This document shows, piece by piece, positions 1 to 4,222 of a stretch of 7,125 nt of DNA. The notes under the pieces are model-generated. The model saw nothing but the letters and a program-made list of their open reading frames with translations, ran no database searches and was not told the origin of the DNA. The stretch's first letter is position 1; the number at the start of each line of letters is the position of its first letter. The stretch spans positions 1 through 7,125 of the forward strand of contig JACZTQ010000165.1 in the NCBI GenBank assembly GCA_022573605.1. The letters are read 5' to 3'. The position numbers were made by a program, and so were the translations under genes. The stretch is from Pseudomonadota bacterium (GTDB lineage: Bacteria > Pseudomonadota > Alphaproteobacteria > Rhodobacterales > Rhodobacteraceae).

Positions 1-117
1 GCCCAGTGCCTCGTCGACCTCGTCGAACACCGCCGCCGCGTCCCGGTAGGCCGCCGCCAGGTCCCGCCCCATGCCGACCGCCTGGGCACCCTGACCGGGA
101 AAGGTGAATGCGCGCAT
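1..117 (-). CDS. fabD: Malonyl-CoA:ACP transacylase FabD, N-terminal fragment (cut by window edge)
   Basis: FabD moves the malonyl group from CoA to acyl carrier protein, making the extender for cytoplasmic type II fatty-acid synthesis. Only the first 39 codons are present. They read MRAFTFPGQGAQAVGMG and then a helix-like stretch DLAAAYRDAAAVFDEVDEALG. The FPGQGxQxxGMG opening is the family's hallmark first strand and oxyanion-loop segment. The catalytic GHSxG serine and the later histidine lie outside the window. I chose the ATG at 117-115 because family members start a few residues before the FPGQG motif, and a GGGGG run sits just upstream. An in-frame ATG at 129-127 would add four residues (MGAH) and cannot be excluded. 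The gene diverges from the EEP gene and is probably the first gene of its transcript. In many bacteria fabG, acpP and fabF follow, but that is not visible here. Identification is confident despite the short length. Confidence 0.9.
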   Translation of the reverse strand, partial: MRAFTFPGQGAQAVGMGRDLAAAYRDAAAVFDEVDEALG

Positions 118-144
118 ATGTGCCCCCATGATTGCCGTGCCTGC

Positions 145-173
145 TACCTGCGGCAGGCCGCAACCGTTGTCAA
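145..173 (-). promoter_or_regulatory. Candidate fabD promoter (TTGACA box)
   Basis: On the minus strand TTGACA at 173-168 is a perfect sigma-70-type -35 box, and its CTTGAC form also suits the alphaproteobacterial consensus. The -10 box is poor: a 17-nt spacer gives CAGGTA at 150-145 and nothing nearby resembles TATAAT. The region overlaps an inverted repeat, GCCTGC at 139-144 and GCAGGC at 153-158 with an 8-nt gap, which could be an operator or chance in GC-rich DNA. The -35 box is seen directly; promoter function is inferred. Confidence 0.35.
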
Positions 174-265
174 GAAAGCGCACCCTCGCGCCCGCGCGCC
201 CGACGGGTCTCCAAAGAATCGCCCGGATAGGATAGGATCGGCTCCGGTCCCCGCATTTTCCACCG

Positions 266-294
266 TTGACGACGGCCCGGCCTGGCTCTGATTT
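266..294 (+). promoter_or_regulatory. Weak candidate promoter for the EEP gene
   Basis: TTGACG at 266-271 resembles a -35 box and follows a small AT-rich patch (ATTTTC at 255-260). A 17-nt spacer leads to TGATTT at 289-294, a poor -10 match. It would give a leader of roughly 18 nt, which fits the ribosome binding site at 308-314. No better plus-strand promoter is visible between 118 and 318. Confidence 0.22.
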
Positions 295-307
295 GCACCG
301 AAGTGTT

Positions 308-314
308 GGAGAGG
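308..314 (+). promoter_or_regulatory. Ribosome binding site of the EEP gene
   Basis: GGAGAGG lies 4 nt before the ATG at 319, with its GGAG core 7 nt away. It is a strong Shine-Dalgarno match and fixes the start of the EEP gene at 319 rather than the out-of-frame ATG-like or GTG/TTG codons nearby. Confidence 0.75.
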
Positions 315-318
315 ACGA

Positions 319-1503
319 ATGTCGAATTATTCCCATATCAACGACATGGCCCCGAATGTGCGCCGGCGCACGGTCGCCGGTCTGAAACGGCTGCGCCAGC
401 AACTCGACGCCGAAATGCCGCGCAAGACCCGAACCCGCACTTTGGTTCTCGGCACCTGGAACATCCGCAACTTCGACGACAATCGTTTCATGAACGCCAA
501 ACGCACGCTGGAGGACCTGTATTACATCGCCGAGATCATTGCCCGCTTCGACGTCATCGCCGTGCAGGAGATCTGCGACGATCTGGGGCCGCTCGACCGT
601 GTCATGGACCTTCTGGGGCGTGATTTCGCCTACATCGTCACCGATATCACCGAGGGCAGTGGCGGCAACAAGGAGCGGCTGGGCTTCGTTTTCGACCGCA
701 ACAAGGTTCGCTTCAAGGGCGTTGCCGGCGAGCTGGTGCTGCCCGACAGGATGCAGATCATCGCCGGCGAAAAAAAGCGCCAGTTCTCGCGCACGCCCTT
801 CATGTGCTCGTTCCAGTCCGGCTGGTTCAAGTTCCTGTTTTCCACCGTGCACATCTACTTCGGCAAGGATTCCGGCGCGAAATACCGGCGCCGGGTCGAC
901 GAGATCGAGACCGTGGCCGCATTTCTCGCCAGGCGCGCCGCGAAGGATCGCCACAACCACATCCTGGTCGGTGACTTCAACATCAAGAAACCCGGCAGCG
1001 CCGGCGCCAACGTACTGGAAGACAGCGGCTTCAAGGTGTTCCAGAACAAGGAGGGCAGCAACAAGAACCAGACCAGGTTCTACGACCAGATTTCATTCCT
1101 GGTGAAAGAGAACCAGCTTCAATTCGCCGGTTCGGAGCGCGACCGGGGCGTCCTTCAGTTCTTCGACAGCCTGTACCGCAAAACCGATTTCGCTGCTTAC
1201 AGGGCGGACCTGAAAGCCGCCGTCGAGGCCAAGATCGTGAAGATCGCGGCTGAGGTCGAGGACCGGAAGGGGAAGCTGGAGCGGGCGCGGTCGGAAAACA
1301 GCAAGAACGGTCACCGCAAGAAAATCACCAAGCTGGAAGACGCGATCACCAAGTGGAAATTGCATCTCACCGATGACGCCACGCTCAAGGCCTACTACCT
1401 CGGGGTCTGGCGCACCTTCCACGGCAGCGATCACCTGCCGTTATGGGTCAACCTGCGGGTCGACTTCAGCGACGAATATCTGGACGAGCTGGCCGCCGAT
1501 TGA
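319..1503 (+). CDS. Endonuclease/exonuclease/phosphatase (EEP, DNase I-like) family protein
   Basis: This 394-residue protein carries the metal-dependent phosphodiesterase motifs of the EEP superfamily in order: TWNIRNF (46-52, metal/active-site Asn), VQEI (82-85, metal-binding Glu), Arg-Thr-Pro-Phe (158-161), VHIYFG (177-182, His), VGDFNIK (217-223, catalytic Asp and Asn), YDQI (255-258) and GSDHLPLWV (369-377, Asp-His pair). The catalytic set looks complete, so it is probably an active phosphoesterase on nucleic acid or a small phosphorylated molecule; the substrate cannot be read from sequence. Between YDQI and SDHLPL lies an unusually long segment of about 110 residues, including a charged helical stretch (300-350, rich in Lys, Glu and Arg) likely to form a coiled coil. 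The first 40 residues are basic and no signal peptide or membrane segment is seen, suggesting a cytoplasmic protein. It stands alone, divergent from fabD and convergent with tsf. DNase-like nuclease versus phosphatase is unresolved. Confidence 0.85.
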   Translation: MSNYSHINDMAPNVRRRTVAGLKRLRQQLDAEMPRKTRTRTLVLGTWNIRNFDDNRFMNAKRTLEDLYYIAEIIARFDVIAVQEICDDLGPLDRVMDLLGRDFAYIVTDITEGSGGNKERLGFVFDRNKVRFKGVAGELVLPDRMQIIAGEKKRQFSRTPFMCSFQSGWFKFLFSTVHIYFGKDSGAKYRRRVDEIETVAAFLARRAAKDRHNHILVGDFNIKKPGSAGANVLEDSGFKVFQNKEGSNKNQTRFYDQISFLVKENQLQFAGSERDRGVLQFFDSLYRKTDFAAYRADLKAAVEAKIVKIAAEVEDRKGKLERARSENSKNGHRKKITKLEDAITKWKLHLTDDATLKAYYLGVWRTFHGSDHLPLWVNLRVDFSDEYLDELAAD

Positions 1504-1583
1504 CGCCTCGAACCGGAAGTTCCCCCGTCCGCTAAACCAGGAGATCCCCGCTCCCACATGAACCACGCCGGGGCGGTGCGCCC

Positions 1584-1606
1584 CCCTCCCCCCGCGTGGG
1601 GGAGGG
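1584..1606. terminator. GC stem-loop in the convergent EEP/tsf gap
   Basis: CCCTCCCCC (1584-1592) pairs perfectly with GGGGGAGGG (1598-1606) around a 5-nt CGCGT loop. It lies 80 nt after the EEP stop codon, where transcription of the EEP and tsf genes converges. No T-run follows on either strand, so it is not a classical intrinsic terminator. It may limit read-through or protect transcript ends, or be part of a dispersed repeat: similar CCCTCCCCC/GGGGGAGGG blocks recur between genes in many GC-rich proteobacteria. Confidence 0.4.
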
Positions 1607-1620
1607 ATGGGGAGGGGGGG

Positions 1621-1637
1621 ACGGCGCATGGCGCCGT
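1621..1637. repeat. Small perfect inverted repeat (7-bp arms, ATG loop)
   Basis: ACGGCGC at 1621-1627 and GCGCCGT at 1631-1637 are exact reverse complements around a 3-nt loop. It is the middle one of three palindromes between the EEP gene and tsf. Function is unknown; it may form a transcript hairpin for either gene. Confidence 0.45.
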
Positions 1638-1657
1638 TCAGCGCGAGCCGGGTCGAG

Positions 1658-1678
1658 GTCCCGGATTAAATCCGGGAC
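1658..1678. repeat. Near-perfect 21-bp palindrome just after tsf
   Basis: GTCCCGGATT (1658-1667) and AATCCGGGAC (1669-1678) are perfect 10-bp arms about a single central base. As RNA it would fold as an 8-bp stem with a 5-nt loop, 13 nt past the tsf stop codon. No T-tract follows, so it is either a processing or end-protecting hairpin or a dispersed repeat. CCGGATTxAATCCGG-type palindromes are common intergenic repeats in alphaproteobacterial genomes and give rise to spurious PDLIRD-like translations. Confidence 0.55.
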
Positions 1679-1691
1679 GTCGGGGGGCTGC

Positions 1692-2606
1692 CTAGCCCGC
1701 CACCATCTTCGCCACCTCGCCGGCGAAGTCGTCGGGCCCACCCGTATCGACCCCCTCGCCGACCGCCAACCGCGCGAAGCCGCTGACCGTGACCGGCGCG
1801 CCAACGCCTTCCTCGGCCTCCTTGACCGCGGCCTCCACCGTCAGGTCCGGGTTGATCACGAAGGCCTGCTTCAGCAGGCAGACCTCCTGGAAGAACTTGT
1901 TCATCCGCCCGGCGATCATCTTCTCGATCACGTGCTCGGGCTTGCCCGACTCGCGGGCCTGTTCGCTCAGCACCTGCTTTTCGCGGGCAACCAGCGCCGG
2001 ATCGAGCCCGGCCTCGTCGAGCGCCACCGGGCCGGTCGCCGCCACATGCATGGCGATCTGCCGGCCCAGCGCCTCGAGTGCGGCCGCATCGCCGGTCGAC
2101 TCCAGTCCCACCAGCACGCCGATCTTGCCCATGCCGGGGGCGGCGGCGTTGTGGACATAGCTCGCCACCAGGCCGGCCTCGATCCGGGCCGAGCGGCGCA
2201 AGCTCAGGTTCTCGCCGATCGTCGCGACCTGCGCGGTGACGCTCTCGGCCACCGTCTTGCCGTTCATTTCAGCGGCCTTCAGCGCCTCGACGCCGCCCTC
2301 GACGCCCAGCGCGATTCTGCTGATCGCACCCACCAGTTCCTGGAACACCGGGTTGCGGGCGACAAAATCGGTCTCGGAATTCACCTCGACCGCGACCCCC
2401 ACGCCGCCCTCCACGGCGACGCCGACCAGACCCTCGGCGGCGGTGCGCCCGGCCTTCTTGTCGGCCTTGGCCAGCCCCTTGACGCGCAGCAGATCGACCG
2501 CCGCCTCCATGTCGCCATCGGTCTCGACCAGGGCCTTCTTCACGTCCATCATGCCGGCGCCGGTCTTGGCGCGCAGTTCCTTCACCTGGGTCGCGGTGAT
2601 CGCCAT
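1692..2606 (-). CDS. tsf: Translation elongation factor Ts (EF-Ts)
   Basis: EF-Ts is the cytoplasmic nucleotide-exchange factor that strips GDP from EF-Tu so it can reload with GTP and aminoacyl-tRNA. At 304 residues it has the usual length for this phylum. The N-terminal UBA-like domain (about 1-54) has the signature VKELRAKTGAGMMDVKKAL (8-26). The core contains EVNSETDFVARN (74-85), whose Asp80-Phe81 correspond to the E. coli residues that disturb the Mg2+ site of EF-Tu. Further typical blocks are SYVHNAAAPGMGKIGVLV (149-166), AMHVAATGP (185-193), a coiled-coil-like region around 200-245, and EVCLLKQAFVINPDLTV (241-257). The ATG at 2606-2604 is preceded by GGAG with an 8-nt gap. The gene lies 105 nt downstream of rpsB on the same strand, so it is probably co-transcribed. 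It ends the operon, because the next gene downstream is convergent. Confidence 0.97.
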   Translation of the reverse strand: MAITATQVKELRAKTGAGMMDVKKALVETDGDMEAAVDLLRVKGLAKADKKAGRTAAEGLVGVAVEGGVGVAVEVNSETDFVARNPVFQELVGAISRIALGVEGGVEALKAAEMNGKTVAESVTAQVATIGENLSLRRSARIEAGLVASYVHNAAAPGMGKIGVLVGLESTGDAAALEALGRQIAMHVAATGPVALDEAGLDPALVAREKQVLSEQARESGKPEHVIEKMIAGRMNKFFQEVCLLKQAFVINPDLTVEAAVKEAEEGVGAPVTVSGFARLAVGEGVDTGGPDDFAGEVAKMVAG

Positions 2607-2675
2607 GGTTCGTTCTCCATATGCTTGGCCCGCGCCAGTCGCCCGGCCGCGGGAGGTGATGAGGTTCGGGTAAGA

Positions 2676-2703
2676 CGCCGCGGCAAACCGGTGCGCCGCG
2701 GCG
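2676..2703 (-). terminator. Strong rpsB-tsf intercistronic hairpin (possible attenuator or processing site)
   Basis: On the transcribed strand CGCCGCGGC (2703-2695) and GCCGCGGCG (2684-2676) form a perfect 9-bp all-GC stem with a 10-nt loop, starting 8 nt after the rpsB stop codon. No U-run follows, so complete rho-independent termination is unlikely. Partial termination, ribosome-release effects or an RNase-resistant 3' end for rpsB are more plausible. E. coli rpsB-tsf also has a partial terminator between the two genes, from general knowledge. Each arm contains CCGCGG and the loop contains ACCGGT, so alternative self-pairing is possible. Confidence 0.55.
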
Positions 2704-2711
2704 GTTGGCCG

Positions 2712-4034
2712 TCAGCCCGCGGCCTTCTCCTCGCCGGCCTCGTCGGCTTTGGCAGCCTTGTCGGCCTCGTCGGCCTTGTCGGCTTTGGCGGCTTTGGCGG
2801 TCTCGGCAGCCTTGTCGGCCTTGTCGGCCTCGTCGGCTTTGGCGGTCTCGGCAGCCTTGTCGGCCTTGGCCGCCTTGGCGGCAGCCTTCTCAACCTTGGC
2901 GGCCTCGGCGGCGGCGGCCTTCTCGGCCTTTGCAGCCTCGGCGGCGGCAGCCTTCTCAGCCTTGGCAGCCTCGTCAGCAGCAGCCTTCTCGGCCTTGGCA
3001 GCCTCGGCGGCGGCAGCCTTCTCGGCCTTGGCAGCCTCGGCGGCGGCAGCCTCGGCAGCAGCGGGTTCGGCGGCAGCTTCGTCAGCAGCGGGTTCGGCGG
3101 CGGCCTCGTCAGCAGTGGGTTCGGCGGCAGCCTCGTCAGCAGCGGGTTCGGTGGCGGCCTCGTCAGCAGCCTCGGCGGCAGCTTCGTCGGCGGCGGGCTC
3201 GGCCGCGGGCTCGGCGGCAGCTTCGTCGGCGGCGGGCGCGGCGGCGGCCTGATCAGCGGCGGCCCCGTCGGCGGCAACCTCGGCCAGGGCGGCCTCCTCG
3301 ACCGGAGCATCCTCCAGCTCGCCAAGGTCGAAGCCGGCGGCGCCGAGCTGGCTCGCCATGCCGTCGATCACCGCCCGCGCCACCAGATCGCAGTAGAGCG
3401 CGATCGCCCGGCTGGCGTCGTCATTGCCCGGAATCGGGAAATCGACGCAATCGGGGTCGCAGTTGGTGTCGAGGATCGCCACCACCGGAATGCCCAGCTT
3501 GCGCGCCTCGGCGATCGCCAGCGCCTCCTTGTTGGTGTCGATCACGAACATCATGTCGGGCACGCTGCCCATGTCGCGGATGCCGCCCAGCGAGGCCTGC
3601 AACTTGCCGCGTTCGCGCTCCAGGTGGAGGCGCTCCTTCTTGGTGAAGCCCTCGGCGCCGTCGTCGAGCTGCTCGTCGAGCGATTTCAGCCGGTCGATCG
3701 ACTTCGAGATCGTCTTCCAGTTGGTCAGGGTGCCGCCGAGCCAGCGGTGGTTCATGAAATACTGCGCCGAGCGCTCGGCCGCGTCGGCCAGCGGCTGGGC
3801 GGCCTGGCGCTTGGTGCCGACGAACAGGATCCGCCCGCCCTTGGCGACACAGTCGCGCAGGGCCTGCAAGGCGGCGTCGAGCAGCGGCACGGTCTGGGTC
3901 AGATCGACGATGTGGATGCCGTTGCGGGCGCCATAGATATAGCGGCCCATCTTGGGGTTCCAGCGGTGCGTCTGGTGTCCGAAGTGAACGCCGGCCTCGA
4001 GCAGCTGACGCAAGGAGAATTCTGGCAGAGCCAT
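2712..4034 (-). CDS. rpsB: 30S ribosomal protein S2 with a long repetitive Ala/Glu/Lys C-terminal tail
   Basis: S2 binds late in 30S assembly on the platform-body side and helps recruit S1. Residues 1-235 are a standard S2 core: MALPEFSLRQLLEAGVHFGH (1-20), RWNPKM, YIYGARNGIHIVDL (33-45), GGRILFVGTKRQA (66-78), MNHRWLGGTLTNWKTI (94-109), GSVPDMMFVIDTNKE (156-170) and VVAILDTNCDP (184-194). Typical S2 is about 240-260 residues; this one is 440. The extra part (about 236-440) holds nine-residue ADEAAAEPA units (269-325), five 11-residue EAAKAEKAAAA units (333-387), then a 15-residue-period ADKAAETAKA repeat (391-415) and a KADEADKA-like end. It is predicted to be a charged helix or disordered, with no cysteines or aromatics. 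Start: ATG at 4034-4032 with GGAAAGG 9 nt upstream. rpsB is first in the operon with tsf. Tail-bearing S2 proteins are known in some alphaproteobacteria, as far as I recall; the tail's role is unknown. Confidence 0.96.
   Translation of the reverse strand: MALPEFSLRQLLEAGVHFGHQTHRWNPKMGRYIYGARNGIHIVDLTQTVPLLDAALQALRDCVAKGGRILFVGTKRQAAQPLADAAERSAQYFMNHRWLGGTLTNWKTISKSIDRLKSLDEQLDDGAEGFTKKERLHLERERGKLQASLGGIRDMGSVPDMMFVIDTNKEALAIAEARKLGIPVVAILDTNCDPDCVDFPIPGNDDASRAIALYCDLVARAVIDGMASQLGAAGFDLGELEDAPVEEAALAEVAADGAAADQAAAAPAADEAAAEPAAEPAADEAAAEAADEAATEPAADEAAAEPTADEAAAEPAADEAAAEPAAAEAAAAEAAKAEKAAAAEAAKAEKAAADEAAKAEKAAAAEAAKAEKAAAAEAAKVEKAAAKAAKADKAAETAKADEADKADKAAETAKAAKADKADEADKAAKADEAGEEKAAG
2790..2868 (-). 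repeat. Exact 34-bp direct repeat, 45-bp period, in the rpsB tail
   Basis: A 34-bp block at 2790-2823 recurs exactly at 2835-2868, a period of 45 bp or 15 codons. It encodes the two ADKAAETAKA copies (residues 391-400 and 406-415 of S2). Exact identity, including third codon positions, suggests a recent in-frame duplication. Confidence 0.8.
2874..3038 (-). repeat. Five tandem 33-bp units encoding 11-residue helical repeats in the rpsB tail
   Basis: Units at 2874-2906, 2907-2939, 2940-2972, 2973-3005 and 3006-3038 each encode EAAKAEKAAA plus A, D or K (S2 residues 333-387). The three units nearest 3038 differ from each other by one to a few bases, and the one nearest 2874 is the most diverged (AAKVEK). 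Unit length is a multiple of three, so copy-number change would keep the reading frame. The 11-residue spacing of Lys and Glu resembles the undecad pattern of amphipathic helices such as those in LEA-type proteins. That is an analogy of pattern, not a claim of homology. Confidence 0.85.
3060..3230 (-). repeat. 27-bp tandem units encoding ADEAAAEPA in the rpsB tail
   Basis: Four complete 27-bp units lie at 3060-3086, 3087-3113, 3114-3140 and 3141-3167 with only a few differences each. More diverged, shortened copies continue to 3230. They encode ADEAAAEPA, ADEAAAEPT and ADEAATEPA (S2 residues 269-325), an acidic and proline-punctuated segment. It contrasts with the basic 11-residue units that follow it in the protein. 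Confidence 0.8.
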
Positions 4035-4092
4035 CTCGCAGTACCTTTCCGGTTTCGCCTCGGCAGGGGTGAGAGCTTTGCGCCCAACCGGC

Positions 4093-4124
4093 GGACCCTG
4101 CGGGGATGTCTCCCCCGACGGCCC
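4093..4124 (-). promoter_or_regulatory. Foldable rpsB leader element (candidate autoregulatory site)
   Basis: In the rpsB transcript leader GGGGA (4116-4112) pairs with TCCCC (4107-4103) around a 4-nt loop. Outside it GGGCC (4124-4120) can pair with GGTCC (4097-4093) with one G-U pair, giving a two-tier stem. The words GCAGGGT and TTGGGC occur on both sides: 4133-4127 with 4126-4121, and 4101-4095 with 4087-4082. S2 represses its own rpsB-tsf mRNA through the leader in E. coli; that this element does the same here is inference. I cannot match it to a named RNA family. Confidence 0.35.
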
Positions 4125-4153
4125 AAACCCTGCCTGCGGATTGAAGTGAGGGG

Positions 4154-4182
4154 CCTATAGCGGGGATTTGGCGGTGACGCAA
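4154..4182 (-). promoter_or_regulatory. rpsB-tsf promoter
   Basis: On the minus strand TTGCGT (4182-4177) and TATAGG (4159-4154) are separated by exactly 17 nt. The -10 box sits in a GCTATAGG context, a form often seen at alphaproteobacterial housekeeping promoters. It predicts transcription starting near 4147 and a leader of roughly 110 nt before the S2 start codon. It is the best promoter match in the window. The divergent GT87 gene starts only 40 nt on the other side, so the two control regions overlap. Confidence 0.65.
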
Positions 4183-4222
4183 GAGCGCCCCGTGTGATAA
4201 GGAACACGCCCGCTCAACAACC

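Noticed and set aside
225..239. GGATA-type 5-bp tandem (GGATA, GGATA, GGATC) upstream of the EEP gene
   Set aside because: Only about three copies, with no -35 partner at proper spacing on either strand and no symmetry. Too short to call a regulatory site.
1581..1620. Runs of C and G read as a possible G-quadruplex or intrinsic terminator
   Set aside because: G-runs are present (for example 1598-1620), but quadruplex formation cannot be judged by eye and there is no T-tract for an intrinsic terminator. I kept only the stem-loop call.
2790..3230. The rpsB repeat region as a possible CRISPR array
   Set aside because: The repeats are contiguous without unique spacers, lie in frame inside a coding sequence and encode regular peptide units.
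1596..4160. An 854-codon open frame on the plus strand opposite tsf and rpsB, with Gly/Leu/Val/Ser-rich repeats
   Set aside because: It is the antisense shadow of two genuine genes that share a frame. High GC and the Ala-rich rpsB repeats remove stop codons. It has no ribosome binding site and no recognisable domain, and the repeats are just the reverse reading of the S2 tail.
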